From Mycetocola zhujimingii (GTDB lineage: Bacteria; Actinomycetota; Actinomycetes; Actinomycetales; Microbacteriaceae), in assembly GCF_003065425.1 (NCBI RefSeq), contig NZ_CP026949.1, positions 2,294,001-2,358,000 on the forward strand: 64,000 bases of DNA, in the 5' to 3' direction. Within the stretch, counting starts at the first letter, position 1. The number at the start of each line of letters is the position of its first letter. A model generated the notes under the pieces. The model searched no databases, was not told where the DNA came from, and worked only from the letters and a program-made list of their open reading frames with translations. Positions 9,224 through 18,590 of this stretch are shown piece after piece. The position numbers and the translations under genes were made by a program.

Positions 9224-10345
9224 ATGACTTCGATTACCTCCACCTCCGACGTCCTCGCGGACGGGCGCGAGATCATCTACTTCGATGATGCCGACACGAC
9301 CCTCGGCCCCGACCGCGCGCCTGACGCGCGCGACCTGCCTGATCGACCTGCCACCGCGAGCATGCGGCAGGATCCGCTGACCGGCGAATGGGTGTCGATC
9401 GCGTCAGCACGCCAAAGCAGGGTCTTCCTGCCCCCAGCGCACCTCGACCCGCTGGCCCCGCAGACCGAGACCAACCCGTCCGAGGTGCCGAGCAACTACG
9501 ACGTCGCCGTCTTCGAGAACCGCTCACCGTCGTTCGGCCCGCTACTCGAGGACGAGAATGCCCCGCGTGGGCTCGACGACCTCACCGAGATCGGCATCGG
9601 CCGCATCCGCACGTCAGTCGGTCGCTGCGAAGTCGTCTGCTTCAGCCCGGAGCACGAGGGATCGTTCGGTTCACTGAGCCGCTCGCGTGCCCGTACGGTG
9701 ATCGAGGCCTGGGCGTCCCGCACCGCGGCGCTCAGCGCCCTGCCCGGCATCGAGCAGGTGTTCCCGTTCGAGAACCGGGGAATCGAGATCGGTGTGACGC
9801 TGCGTCACCCGCACGGCCAGATCTATTCGTACCCGTACGTGACCCCGCGCACCCAGCGGCTGATGGCATCCGTCGAGAGTTACGGCCCGACCCTGTTCGC
9901 CGACATCCTCGCGAGTGAGCAGGCCGGTGAGCGCGTCGTTCTCCAGGGCGAGCACTGGACGGCGTTCGTTCCGTTCGCCGCACGGTGGCCGATCGAGGTA
10001 CACATGCTGCCGCACCGCCACGTCGCCGACTTCGCTGGCACCACCGACGAGGAACGCGATGAGCTTGCCGTACTGTACCTGCGGCTGCTGCGTGGCATCG
10101 ACGCACTCTACGAGACCCAGACCCCGTACATCGCTGCGTGGCACCAGGCGCCGGTGAACGTCGGCCGTGACAACATCCGTCTGATGCTGCAACTGACATC
10201 GCCGCGTCGCGCAGCCGACAAACTCAAGTACCTCGCCGGATCAGAGGCTGCCATGGGAGCCTGGATCGGCGACATCCCGCCCGAACAGACAGCGCAACGA
10301 GTACGTGAGGCGATTGCTCTCGCCGACAAGGAGACCCCCGTATGA
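9224..10345 (+). CDS. galT: Galactose-1-phosphate uridylyltransferase
   Basis: Leloir-pathway enzyme that swaps UMP from UDP-glucose to galactose-1-phosphate. The protein is about 373 residues. The active-site motif HPHGQIYSYPYV holds the nucleophilic histidine (HxHxQ), and the N-terminal half has the conserved DPLTGEWVSIASARQSR and FENRSPSF blocks. ATG 9224 is preferred to an in-frame GTG at 9203 because AAGG lies between them. It overlaps galK by 4 bases, so the two are co-transcribed and translationally coupled. No galE or galactose transporter is present in the window. Confidence 0.95.
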   Translation: MTSITSTSDVLADGREIIYFDDADTTLGPDRAPDARDLPDRPATASMRQDPLTGEWVSIASARQSRVFLPPAHLDPLAPQTETNPSEVPSNYDVAVFENRSPSFGPLLEDENAPRGLDDLTEIGIGRIRTSVGRCEVVCFSPEHEGSFGSLSRSRARTVIEAWASRTAALSALPGIEQVFPFENRGIEIGVTLRHPHGQIYSYPYVTPRTQRLMASVESYGPTLFADILASEQAGERVVLQGEHWTAFVPFAARWPIEVHMLPHRHVADFAGTTDEERDELAVLYLRLLRGIDALYETQTPYIAAWHQAPVNVGRDNIRLMLQLTSPRRAADKLKYLAGSEAAMGAWIGDIPPEQTAQRVREAIALADKETPV

Positions 10346-11514
10346 CGAACATCACCGAACTGGCCGAACGCGCAACTGCCGGGTTCGCCTCCCGCTTCGA
10401 TGGCGCGACTCCGGCCGGTGTCTGGCAGGCTCCCGGCCGGGTGAATCTCATCGGCGAGCACACGGACTACAACGACGGGTTCGTGTTCCCGTTCGCGATC
10501 GATCGGTCGACGGTCGTTGCTCTCGCCCCGCGCGCTGACCGCACAGTGCGGGTCACGTCGGCATTCAGCGACGAGGTCGTGACCGTCGAGCTCGATGCCA
10601 TCACCCCCGATGCCCTCTCCGACTGGTCGGCGTACCCGCTCGGTGTCGTCTGGGCGCTCGGCGAATTCGGTGCGGACCTCACCGGGGTCACCGGGTTCGA
10701 CGCGTTCATCGACTCGGACGTGCCGATCGGCGCAGGCCTCTCGTCGTCTGCAGCGATCGAGTGCGCCATCGCCGTTGCCCTCAATGACACCTGGCAGCTG
10801 GAGTTGAACCGCGAGACCCTCGCGAAGGTCGGCCAGCTCGCCGAGAACAAGGCTGTCGGAGCACCGACCGGCATCATGGACCAATCAGCCTCGCTGCTCG
10901 GCAAGAAGGACGCCGCGGTGTTCCTCGACTGCCGCAGCCTCGATGCTGAAGTCATCAACCTCGGTTTCGAAGCTGCCGATCTCGTGCTGCTCGTGATGAA
11001 CACCCGGGTGTCACACGCGCACGCAACGGGCGGTTACGCCGCTCGACGCTCTTCCTGCGAACGCGGGGCCGCCGAGATGGGCGTCTCCTCGCTGCGCGAC
11101 CTTGACGTGGATGACCTGCCGCGGGCAACCGAGGTGCTCGATGACGAGACACTGCGCCGGGTGCGCCACATCCTCACGGAGAACCGTCGCGTGCTCGACA
11201 CGGTGCGCACGCTGCGCCTCGAGGGGCCGACGGCGATCGGTGACCTGCTCGTGGCATCCCACGTCTCCATGCGTGACGACTTCGAGATCTCGGTCCCGGA
11301 ACTCGACCTCGCCGTCGAGACAGCTCTCGCGTCTGGCGCGATCGGCGCTCGCATGACCGGTGGCGGCTTCGGTGGCGCGGCAATCGCGCTCGTCCGCACC
11401 GCTGACCTTTCGTCGGTGTCGGATGCCGTCATGCGCGCGTTCTCGGACGCCGCGTTCACGGAACCGGAACTCTTCACCGTCACCGCGGCGGATGGCGCGA
11501 GCCGGGTGAGCTGA
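10342..11514 (+). CDS. galK: Galactokinase
   Basis: Phosphorylates galactose at C1 with ATP, the first step of the Leloir pathway. The 390-residue GHMP kinase shows the galactokinase signature GRVNLIGEHTDYNDG (residues 32-46), the ATP-binding PIGAGLSSSAA near 128-138 and the C-terminal motif MTGGGFGGAAIALV. The catalytic aspartate region GIMDQSASLLG is intact. The ATG overlaps the galT stop (ATGA). A strong hairpin at 11562-11601 follows the gene. Confidence 0.95.
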   Translation: MTNITELAERATAGFASRFDGATPAGVWQAPGRVNLIGEHTDYNDGFVFPFAIDRSTVVALAPRADRTVRVTSAFSDEVVTVELDAITPDALSDWSAYPLGVVWALGEFGADLTGVTGFDAFIDSDVPIGAGLSSSAAIECAIAVALNDTWQLELNRETLAKVGQLAENKAVGAPTGIMDQSASLLGKKDAAVFLDCRSLDAEVINLGFEAADLVLLVMNTRVSHAHATGGYAARRSSCERGAAEMGVSSLRDLDVDDLPRATEVLDDETLRRVRHILTENRRVLDTVRTLRLEGPTAIGDLLVASHVSMRDDFEISVPELDLAVETALASGAIGARMTGGGFGGAAIALVRTADLSSVSDAVMRAFSDAAFTEPELFTVTAADGASRVS

Positions 11515-11561
11515 GCCGCAGCTGCCCCGATTGCGGGTTAGCGCGCCGACCGCGGTAGTTC

Positions 11562-11601
11562 CCGTGCCCGCGCTGCAGAAACATCTGCAGCGCGGGCACG
11601 G
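11562..11601. terminator. Bidirectional hairpin between galK and folD
   Basis: Perfect 17-base-pair stem (11562-11578 with 11585-11601) and a six-base loop, lying between convergent genes. There is no long T run, as is common for actinobacterial terminators. Confidence 0.75.
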
Positions 11602-11651
11602 AACTGTAGCGCTCGCGGGTCCTCCGCGAACATCGAGGCGCGCTTGGGTGG

Positions 11652-12533
11652 CTACGGGTTGAGGCGCTCAGCGGTGTCGACGACGTTGGTGAGCAGCTGC
11701 ACACGTGTCATCGGCCCGATGCCACCCGGGTTCGGCGAGATCCATGACGCCACCTCAGCAGCGGCAGGGTCGACGTCGCCGACGACACGGCTCTTGCCGG
11801 TCTCCGGGTCAGTCTCACGACTCACGCCGACGTCGAGCACGATGGCGCCCGGCTTGACGGCCGAGGCCTTGACGATCCCGGGAACCCCTGCCGCGGCGAC
11901 GATCACGTCCGCCGTGCGCAGCAGATCGTCGAGCCCGACGGTGCCGGTGTGGGTGAGGGTGACCGTCGCGTTGTACTCACGACGAGTGAGCAGCGGACCG
12001 ATGGCACGACCGACCGTGACGCCCCGACCCACGACGACGACGTGCTTGCCCGCGAGGTCGATTCCGTGCCGCTGCATGAGCTCGATGGCACCGCGCGGCG
12101 TGCACGGCAGCGGCGTCAAGATCGGCCGGTTGACGTTGAGTACCAGCCGGCCAAGGTTCGTCGGGTGCAGCCCGTCTGCATCCTTCTCCGGGTCGACCCG
12201 TTCGAGGATCGCGTCGGTGTCGAGGTGCGGAGGCAGAGGGAGCTGAACGATGTAACCGGTGCAGCTCGGGTCGGCGTTGAGCTCGTCGAGCACAGCCTCG
12301 AGTTCTTCCTGGCTGATCGACTCGGGCAGGTCACGGCGGATCGACTCGATGCCGACCTCGGCGCAGTCTTTGTGCTTGCCCGCGACGTACCACTGCGATC
12401 CGGGGTCTGACCCGACGAGGACGGTGCCGAGGCCGGGCACGACCCCTCGTTCGCGGAGTGCTGTGACGCGCTCCTTCAGCTCGGACTTGATGACCGATGC
12501 GACGGCCTTACCGTCGAGGATCTGCGCCGTCAT
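11652..12533 (-). CDS. folD: Bifunctional methylenetetrahydrofolate dehydrogenase / methenyl-THF cyclohydrolase
   Basis: Converts 5,10-methylene-THF to 10-formyl-THF in two steps, feeding purine synthesis. The 293-residue protein has the catalytic lysine in [10 protein letters not shown] (Lys53), the GYIVQLPLP loop, the [13 protein letters not shown] segment and the NADP-binding [18 protein letters not shown]. It starts three bases after glyA on the same strand, so both are read from the same riboswitch-controlled mRNA. Length and motifs are normal. Confidence 0.95.
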   Translation of the reverse strand: MTAQILDGKAVASVIKSELKERVTALRERGVVPGLGTVLVGSDPGSQWYVAGKHKDCAEVGIESIRRDLPESISQEELEAVLDELNADPSCTGYIVQLPLPPHLDTDAILERVDPEKDADGLHPTNLGRLVLNVNRPILTPLPCTPRGAIELMQRHGIDLAGKHVVVVGRGVTVGRAIGPLLTRREYNATVTLTHTGTVGLDDLLRTADVIVAAAGVPGIVKASAVKPGAIVLDVGVSRETDPETGKSRVVGDVDPAAAEVASWISPNPGGIGPMTRVQLLTNVVDTAERLNP

Positions 12534-12536
12534 CGA

Positions 12537-13808
12537 CTACTGAACCAGGCCGGGGTAGAGCGGGAACGCCTCGGTGAGTGTCGCAACGCGCGCGCGAAGC
12601 GACTCAATGTCGGCGCCGGGCTGAAGCGCGGTGGCGATGACGTCGGACACCTCGGTGAACTCGGCGTCGCCGAAACCGCGGGTGGCGAGCGCCGGCGTAC
12701 CGATGCGGAGTCCCGATGTGACCATCGGCGGGCGCGGATCGAACGGAACAGAGTTTCGGTTGACGGTGATCCCGACCTCGTGGAGGGCATCCTCTGCCTG
12801 CTGGCCGTTGGTCTCAGAGTTACGGAGGTCGGCGAGCACGAGGTGCACGTCGGTGCCACCGGTGAGGACATCGACGCCCGCTGCGCGCGAGTCATCCGCT
12901 GTCAGGCGCTCGGCAAGAATCCGAGCGCCGCTGAGGGTGCGCACCTGGCGGTCCTTGAACTCGGGCTGCGCGGCGAGGAGGAACGCCGTGGCCTTGGCGG
13001 CGATGACGTGCATGAGCGGTCCGCCCTGCTGGCCGGGGAAGACGTTTGAGTTCAGCTTCTTGGCGAGCTCCATGTCGCGACTGAGGATGAAACCGGAGCG
13101 GGGACCAGCGAGGGTCTTGTGCACGGTCGACGACACAACGTCCGCGAACGGAACCGGGGACGGGTGAAGGCCCGCGGCAACAAGTCCAGCGAAGTGGGCC
13201 ATGTCGACCCAGAGCTTGGCACCGACCTCATCAGCGATGGCACGGAAGGCGGCGAAGTCGAGCTGACGCGGATACGCGGACCAGCCGGCGATGATGACCT
13301 GCGGCTTGTGCTCGAGGGCCTTCTCGCGAACGACGTTCATGTCTACGAGGAAGGTCTCAGGGTCAACACCGTACGAGACGGCGTTGTAGAGCTTGCCGGA
13401 GAAGTTGAGCTTCATGCCGTGGGTGAGGTGACCACCGTGGGCGAGCTCGAGGCCGAGAATGGTGTCGCCTGGCGTCGCGATCGCCGAGAGCACTGCCGCG
13501 TTGGCGCTAGCGCCCGAGTGGGGCTGAACGTTGGCGAACTCGGCACCGAACAGGCTCTTCGCACGCTCGATGGCGAGCGACTCAGCGACGTCGACGTACT
13601 CACAGCCGCCGTAGTAGCGGCGTCCGGGGTAGCCCTCGGCGTACTTGTTGGTGAGCACACTGCCCTGGGACTGCAGGACCGAGACGGGAACGAAGTTCTC
13701 GCTCGCGATCATCTCGAGGTAGTTGCGCTGGCGGCCGAGCTCGTTCTCGAGAACGGCGGCGATTTCAGGATCGACCTCGGAGAGAGGTGCGTTGAATGTT
13801 GAAGACAA
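12537..13808 (-). CDS. glyA: Serine hydroxymethyltransferase
   Basis: PLP enzyme that turns serine and THF into glycine and 5,10-methylene-THF, the main one-carbon entry. 423 residues. The Schiff-base lysine is Lys231 in [13 protein letters not shown], and the substrate/cofactor regions ([24 protein letters not shown]) are intact. The start is a TTG at 13808 with AAGGAG six bases upstream. The leader of about 160 bases carries a ZTP riboswitch. folD follows three bases after the stop. Confidence 0.96.
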   Translation of the reverse strand: MSSTFNAPLSEVDPEIAAVLENELGRQRNYLEMIASENFVPVSVLQSQGSVLTNKYAEGYPGRRYYGGCEYVDVAESLAIERAKSLFGAEFANVQPHSGASANAAVLSAIATPGDTILGLELAHGGHLTHGMKLNFSGKLYNAVSYGVDPETFLVDMNVVREKALEHKPQVIIAGWSAYPRQLDFAAFRAIADEVGAKLWVDMAHFAGLVAAGLHPSPVPFADVVSSTVHKTLAGPRSGFILSRDMELAKKLNSNVFPGQQGGPLMHVIAAKATAFLLAAQPEFKDRQVRTLSGARILAERLTADDSRAAGVDVLTGGTDVHLVLADLRNSETNGQQAEDALHEVGITVNRNSVPFDPRPPMVTSGLRIGTPALATRGFGDAEFTEVSDVIATALQPGADIESLRARVATLTEAFPLYPGLVQ

Positions 13809-13854
13809 AACTGGCTCCTTAAGACAGCGGCGGACAGAAGAGGTAATCCGTATC

Positions 13855-13972
13855 GACCCAGGCGTTCGGCCGAATCCGTGTCAGTCGCTCCCCGATGGTG
13901 ACCATCCAGGCGCCGGACCCATAATCCGTTGGACGGTCAGGGCCAGGACCTTTACGCCAGTCGCGACACGGC
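13855..13972 (-). ncRNA. ZTP riboswitch (pfl motif) controlling glyA-folD
   Basis: Read on the minus strand, the RNA has a perfect P1 helix, CCGTGTC (13971-13965) with GACACGG (13882-13876). Inside it are the conserved GACTGGCG and CGGGGAGCG joining segments, then a small P3 hairpin and the CGCCTGGG loop (near 13864-13857), which can form the pseudoknot with GGCG. This is the known layout of the pfl RNA, which senses ZMP/ZTP (AICAR phosphates) and typically precedes glyA, folD or purH. No terminator with a T run separates it from the glyA ribosome site, so control may be translational or use a GC-rich terminator (inference). Confidence 0.88.
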
Positions 13973-13973
13973 A

Positions 13974-13982
13974 ATGGTATCA
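13974..13982 (-). promoter_or_regulatory. Extended -10 of the glyA-folD transcript
   Basis: The minus strand reads TGATACCAT, matching an extended -10 (TGnTANNNT). The start of transcription would fall near 13967, right at the 5' end of the riboswitch. Confidence 0.55.
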
Positions 13983-14020
13983 GGATGCCGCAATGATCTG
14001 GACTGGCACCAAGCGCTGGC

Positions 14021-14032
14021 TACAGTGGACGG
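14021..14032 (+). promoter_or_regulatory. -10 of the GH20 gene, leaderless arrangement
   Basis: TACAGT at 14021-14026, then six bases, then ATG at 14033. No Shine-Dalgarno is present. Confidence 0.5.
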
Positions 14033-15658
14033 ATGCCGTTGCCGGCTGCCCGTGAGGCGGACGGTGCGCAGCAGCATGAACACCGCAGTTCACTGATTGG
14101 ATCCCAGATGAGACACCTTCCCGGCAGCATCGTTCCAGAACCCGTCACCCAGGTGACTCCGCCGGGTGCCGCGCCGTTTGTCCTCACCACGGCGTCCCGG
14201 ATTGTGGCCACGACCGCGGCGGCACCGGTCGCAGACTACCTCGCGGCACTCCTGCGCCCGTCGACCGGGTTTCCACTGCCAATCATCGCGCCGATCGAAA
14301 GAGGCCCCGCCGGTGCCGATCGCGCCCCGACACACGACATCGTCCTGCACCTCGATGTCGCCGACACGCGGAATCTCGGAGCGGAAGGATACGCGCTCGA
14401 GACGTCAGCTGTCGGAGTGTTCGTCACCGCAGCCACTCCCGCCGGCCTTTTCTACGGCATCCAGTCGCTGCGGCAGCTCTTCCCGAGCCAGATCGAAGCC
14501 CGATCGGTCCAGTCGGCCGCGTGGGAAGCACCCGCGACCACGGTGACCGACCACCCGCGATTCTCCTACCGGGGGGCGATGCTCGACGTTGTCCGGCACT
14601 TTTTCGGCGTCGACGAGGTGTGCCGGTTCATCGACGTCATCGCGCTCTTCAAGATCAACGTCCTTCACCTCCACCTCACCGACGACCAGGGCTGGCGCAT
14701 CACCATCGACTCGCACCCCGAACTCACGAGCATCGGCGGTGCCACAGAGGTTGACGGTGGCCCCGGCGGTTTCTACAGCAAGGATGACTTCGCCCGTATC
14801 GTCGAGCACGCTGCGCAGAGGTTCGTCACGATAGTGCCCGAGATCGATGTGCCAGGGCACACGAACGCGGCGCTCTCGTCGCTGCCGGAGCTCAACCCCG
14901 ATGGGAACCCGGTGACCCCGTACACCGGCACCGAGGTGGGTTTCTCAACCCTCGACACGACGAGCGACGCCACCTGGGCCTTCCTCGACGACGTCTTCCG
15001 TGAGGTTGCCGAGCAGACGCCAGGCCCCTGGCTCCACTTCGGTGGTGACGAATCGCACGTCACACCCCACGACGCCTACCGGGAGTTCGTCGGCAAGGCG
15101 AGCCGGCTGGTCGCGTCGCACGGAAAGATCCCGATCGCCTGGCACGAGGCCGGGGCAGGCACCGACCTCGCACCGGGTACCGTCGGGCAGTACTGGAGCT
15201 CCCTCTCGCCCAACGAGATCGCCGTCGATCGAGCGCGCTCCTTCGTCCGGCAGGGTGGCTCGCTGATCCTCTCCCCCTCCGACGTGGCGTACCTCGACAT
15301 GTCGTACGACGAATCGAGTCCCATCGGACTGTCGTGGGCGGATGGCCCGACGTCGGTGCGGGCGTCGTACGAGTGGGAGCCGACAGAGATTCTTCCGGAC
15401 GCGTCAACTGCCATCCTCGGGATCGAAGCACCACTGTGGACGGAGACCGTGCGCTCGAGGGCTGACATCGATTACCTCGTGTTTCCCCGGCTCATCGCGG
15501 TCGCTGAAATCGCCTGGTCGGCACCTGCCACCGAGTCGCCCCGCCGCGTCTGGCCTGATTTCGCGGCACGGCTTGAGGCCCTCGAGCCGCACCTCACGGC
15601 GGCGGGCATCACGCCAGGCAAACAGGTGCGCGGCCACGACGTCGGCCAGGCGGTCTGA
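14033..15658 (+). CDS. GH20 beta-N-acetylhexosaminidase
   Basis: Releases terminal beta-linked GlcNAc or GalNAc from glycans by substrate-assisted catalysis. 541 residues from ATG 14033, or 516 from an in-frame ATG at 14108; the first 25 residues look non-conserved, but the upstream start fits a leaderless promoter. A GH20b-like N-terminal domain is followed by the TIM barrel: YRGAMLDVVRHFF, HLHLTDDQGWRI, PEIDVPGHTNAAL, and the catalytic Asp339-Glu340 pair in FGGDESH. No signal peptide is evident, so it probably acts on imported oligosaccharides. It stands 102 bases ahead of the amino-sugar operon and likely feeds it. Confidence 0.9.
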   Translation: MPLPAAREADGAQQHEHRSSLIGSQMRHLPGSIVPEPVTQVTPPGAAPFVLTTASRIVATTAAAPVADYLAALLRPSTGFPLPIIAPIERGPAGADRAPTHDIVLHLDVADTRNLGAEGYALETSAVGVFVTAATPAGLFYGIQSLRQLFPSQIEARSVQSAAWEAPATTVTDHPRFSYRGAMLDVVRHFFGVDEVCRFIDVIALFKINVLHLHLTDDQGWRITIDSHPELTSIGGATEVDGGPGGFYSKDDFARIVEHAAQRFVTIVPEIDVPGHTNAALSSLPELNPDGNPVTPYTGTEVGFSTLDTTSDATWAFLDDVFREVAEQTPGPWLHFGGDESHVTPHDAYREFVGKASRLVASHGKIPIAWHEAGAGTDLAPGTVGQYWSSLSPNEIAVDRARSFVRQGGSLILSPSDVAYLDMSYDESSPIGLSWADGPTSVRASYEWEPTEILPDASTAILGIEAPLWTETVRSRADIDYLVFPRLIAVAEIAWSAPATESPRRVWPDFAARLEALEPHLTAAGITPGKQVRGHDVGQAV

Positions 15659-15672
15659 TCACCTCGCCGAGC

Positions 15673-15702
15673 TTGCGCCGGGAGAGCTGTGCGATCGATA
15701 AT
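15673..15702 (+). promoter_or_regulatory. Promoter of the amino-sugar operon
   Basis: TTGCGC (15673-15678), 18-base spacer, GATAAT (15697-15702). The start would be near 15709, inside the inverted repeat described separately. Confidence 0.55.
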
Positions 15703-15736
15703 GATTGTAAAGCGATAAATCAATCACTACCAATCA
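15702..15736. promoter_or_regulatory. Candidate operator for the DeoR regulator of the amino-sugar operon
   Basis: TGATTG (15702-15707) and CAATCA (15721-15726) form an inverted repeat with a 13-base spacer, and a second CAATCA lies at 15731-15736. The repeats cover the likely transcription start. The link to the DeoR protein encoded at 19443-20231 is inferred from position. Confidence 0.5.
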
Positions 15737-15760
15737 CCGATACACGGAAACGGACGAATC

Positions 15761-16657
15761 GTGAACACTCAGACCGCCGGCGCGCACATGGCCGAAGAAC
15801 TCCAGAGCCAGCCCGCGGTGTGGGCACAAGCCGTCGACCTGGTCGCTGAGCCGAAGCTTCTTCCCCGGGCGGGTGCGAAGGTCGCGGTCGTCGGTTGCGG
15901 CACCTCCTGGTTCATGGCGCAGTCCTACGCGGCCCTGCGGGAGAACGCCGGCCTCGGAGTGACCGACGCCTTCGCGGCGTCCGAAGCATTCGTCGACCGC
16001 GACTACGACGCCGTTGTCGCGATCACGCGTTCAGGAACAACGTCGGAAGTCCTCGAACTGCTCGGCGGCATCCGCGGCAAGGTTCGCACCATCGGAATCG
16101 TCGGTGACACGTCAAGCCCGCTCGTCGACGCAGCTGACGACGTAATCGCGTTGCCCTTCGCCGATGAGAAGAGTGTCGTTCAGACCCGGTTTGCGACCAC
16201 GGCGCTGACCTTCCTCAGGGCGTCGACGGGCGCCGACGTCTCGCGGTCCATCGCTGACGCCGAAACCGCACTCACCGAAGAACTGCCAGAGGAACTCGTC
16301 GCCGCAGAACAGGTGACCTACCTCGGGCGGGGCTGGACCGTTGGGCTCGCCCACGAGGCGGCGCTCAAGATGCGCGAGTCGTCGCAGGCGTGGACCGAGT
16401 CATACCCGGCGATGGAATACCGCCACGGCCCGCTCGCCATCGCCGCTCCCGGCCGCGCCGTCTGGCTGTTCGGCGAGTTGCCGGCCGGGCTGGACGCCGA
16501 CGTCGCTGCGACGGGCGCTCACTTCGAGCATTCATCACTTGACCCGCTCGCCGACCTCGTCCGTGCGCACCGGGTCGCGCTGGAGCGTTCGCTCGCCGCC
16601 GGCCTCAACCCCGACCTCCCGCGCAACCTCACCCGATCCGTCATTCTCGGCGCATGA
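15761..16657 (+). CDS. agaS: SIS-domain sugar-phosphate isomerase/deaminase (AgaS-like)
   Basis: 298 residues with two SIS (sugar isomerase) domains. The first has VVGCGTSWFMAQSYAAL and the phosphate-binding AITRSGTTSEVLELL; the second has YLGRGWTVGLAHEAALKMRESSQAWTESYPAMEYRHGP, as in the isomerase half of GlmS and in AgaS. In the context of NagA, a sugar kinase, a PfkB kinase and a class II aldolase, the likely reaction is deamination/isomerisation of galactosamine-6-phosphate to tagatose-6-phosphate (inference). Classical AgaS proteins are longer, near 385 residues, so a glucosamine-phosphate specificity cannot be excluded. It starts with GTG and overlaps the next gene by 4 bases. Confidence 0.75.
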   Translation: MNTQTAGAHMAEELQSQPAVWAQAVDLVAEPKLLPRAGAKVAVVGCGTSWFMAQSYAALRENAGLGVTDAFAASEAFVDRDYDAVVAITRSGTTSEVLELLGGIRGKVRTIGIVGDTSSPLVDAADDVIALPFADEKSVVQTRFATTALTFLRASTGADVSRSIADAETALTEELPEELVAAEQVTYLGRGWTVGLAHEAALKMRESSQAWTESYPAMEYRHGPLAIAAPGRAVWLFGELPAGLDADVAATGAHFEHSSLDPLADLVRAHRVALERSLAAGLNPDLPRNLTRSVILGA

Positions 16658-17631
16658 TCGAGACCGCTCCACCCGGCCAACTGGGCACCGGTCCCGCTGT
16701 CCTCGCGTTCGATGTGGGCGGAACCGACACCAAAGCAACACTGGTTGGCACTGACGGCAACCTGGTCGACACGGTCCGGGTACCGACACCGTACTCCGTC
16801 GACGGCACAGGGGACGCTGTGCTGGCCCAGGTCGAGACCCTGGCTGCCCGGTTCCGTGCCGCGCACCCGGACACGGACATCCGCGCGGCTGGGCTCATCG
16901 TGCCCGGCCTCGTCGACGACGAACGCGGAGTCGGTGTGTTCTCGGAGAACATCGGCTGGCGGGATGTGCCGTTCCGCTCGCTCACCGCCGAACGACTCGG
17001 CGTACCCGTGTACTTCACCCACGACGTCAGGGCAGCGGGGGCTGCTGAGTACCAGCTCGGGAGCGCCGGCCAGTATTCGAACGTGCTCGTCGTCGTGATC
17101 GGGACCGGCATCGCCGGCGCGGTCTTCGTCGACGGGAAACCGTACTCAGCTCACGGCTATGCGGGTGAAATCGGGCACTCAGTGGTCAGCCCCGGCGGGA
17201 CCCCGTGCGCCTGCGGCGGTCGCGGCTGCCTCGAGGCGATCGGGTCGGCGGGGGCGATCAGCCGGCTGTATCGCGCTGGTCAGCCCGCAGGCGATCACGT
17301 CGACGGCCCTCTCGGCGCTCGCGAGGTCCTCCAACGGGCACAGTCGGGTGACCTCCTCGCGCAGCGGGTGTGGTCGGACGCGACGGATGCCATCGGCCTG
17401 GCGCTCGCCCAGAGTGTCGCACTGCTCGCTCCAGAGGCCATCGTGCTCGGCGGCGGACTCGCCCAGGCGGGCGATGCCCTCTTCGAACCGGTCGCCGAAC
17501 GGATGAACTCCTTCCTCACCTTCCACAGGCGGCCGGTCCTCCTCCCGGCGACGGTCGGCGAAAATGCGGGGCTTGTCGGTGCTGCCCTCGGCGCCCGCGG
17601 CATCCTCGACCCATCGGCCCTGGCCCCGTGA
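16654..17631 (+). CDS. ROK-family sugar kinase
   Basis: 325 residues. The ATP-binding phosphate loop FDVGGTDTKATLV lies near residues 25-37. The ROK zinc site follows: EIGH at 172-175, then PCACGGRGCLE with three of the metal-binding cysteines. The C-terminal LGGGLAQAGD is also typical. ROK kinases phosphorylate hexoses or N-acetylhexosamines at C6. The operon suggests N-acetylgalactosamine or N-acetylglucosamine as substrate (inference). No N-terminal helix-turn-helix is present, so it is a kinase rather than a ROK repressor. It overlaps its neighbours on both sides by 4 bases. Confidence 0.85.
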   Translation: MIETAPPGQLGTGPAVLAFDVGGTDTKATLVGTDGNLVDTVRVPTPYSVDGTGDAVLAQVETLAARFRAAHPDTDIRAAGLIVPGLVDDERGVGVFSENIGWRDVPFRSLTAERLGVPVYFTHDVRAAGAAEYQLGSAGQYSNVLVVVIGTGIAGAVFVDGKPYSAHGYAGEIGHSVVSPGGTPCACGGRGCLEAIGSAGAISRLYRAGQPAGDHVDGPLGAREVLQRAQSGDLLAQRVWSDATDAIGLALAQSVALLAPEAIVLGGGLAQAGDALFEPVAERMNSFLTFHRRPVLLPATVGENAGLVGAALGARGILDPSALAP

Positions 17632-18590
17632 TCGTCACGGTCACGCCGAACCCGGCCGTGGATATCACCCTCACGGTCGGCCACCTGGACCCCGGGCATA
17701 CCCACCGGGTTGCACCGGGCATCCGTCGGGCAGGCGGCAAGGGTCTCAACGTGGCGAGGGTCCTGACGCGGATGGGTTCACAAGCACTCGTCGTTGCGCC
17801 GGTCGGGCACAATGACCTGGACTGGTTCGGCTCGGATCTCGGGCGCATTCCGTTCAGCCTCGTCGAGGTTCCCGGAAACGTGAGGCAGTCGACCGCCATC
17901 GTCGAACCGGACAGGACGACGATCATCAACGAGACGGGCGTTGGCGTCGATGCGGAATTCTGGGCCGAGCTTCTCGCCGCCGTCACCGGTCGGCTGACCG
18001 ACGCGACCTGCCTCGTCGTCTCCGGAAGCGTCCCGCCCGGATGCCCTGACACCCTCTACGGTGACCTCGTCGCCGCCGGCCGGGCCGCGGACATTCCCGT
18101 CATCGCGGATGCCACGGGCACGCAGCTGCGCAACGCAGCCGTTGCCGGGGCGACGGTTCTCAAACCCAACGCGAGTGAACTCCTCGACACCACAGGTGAA
18201 TCGGATCCGGTCGCCGGCGCACGCGCACTCCAGTCGATGGGCGCAGGCCTCGTGCTCGTGTCACTGGGCGAAGCCGGCATGATCGCTGTTCCCGCGGACC
18301 CGGCGGAACCCGTGCTCGCGGCGAGGCTCGGCCGCATCCTCACCGGCAACCCGACGGGTGCTGGTGACGCGGGCGTCGCCGGAGTGGCAGCGCTCCTCGC
18401 CCTGAACCCCCGCGCACACCTCGACACACGGGCGATCCTCGCGAGGGCGACAGCGTGGTCGGCCGCGGCCGTACTCGAACCCATCGCCGGCGAGATCGAC
18501 CCGGCACGAATCGCCGACCTCGAACGAGAGATCACCATCTCCGCATACGAGGGCCAGGCCACGACAGACACGCAAAAGAGAGAGTCATGA
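17628..18590 (+). CDS. PfkB-family 1-phosphofructokinase / tagatose-6-phosphate kinase
   Basis: 320 residues of the LacC/FruK branch of PfkB kinases. The N-terminus MIVTVTPNPAVD is characteristic, with GGKG at 36-39 and the catalytic GAGD at about 244-247 (D247). Next to an AgaS-like enzyme and a GatY/KbaY-like aldolase, the best assignment is tagatose-6-phosphate kinase giving tagatose-1,6-bisphosphate. Fructose-1-phosphate kinase is the alternative, but no fructose PTS gene is nearby. The GTG start overlaps the ROK stop (GTGA). Confidence 0.78.
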   Translation: MIVTVTPNPAVDITLTVGHLDPGHTHRVAPGIRRAGGKGLNVARVLTRMGSQALVVAPVGHNDLDWFGSDLGRIPFSLVEVPGNVRQSTAIVEPDRTTIINETGVGVDAEFWAELLAAVTGRLTDATCLVVSGSVPPGCPDTLYGDLVAAGRAADIPVIADATGTQLRNAAVAGATVLKPNASELLDTTGESDPVAGARALQSMGAGLVLVSLGEAGMIAVPADPAEPVLAARLGRILTGNPTGAGDAGVAGVAALLALNPRAHLDTRAILARATAWSAAAVLEPIAGEIDPARIADLEREITISAYEGQATTDTQKRES

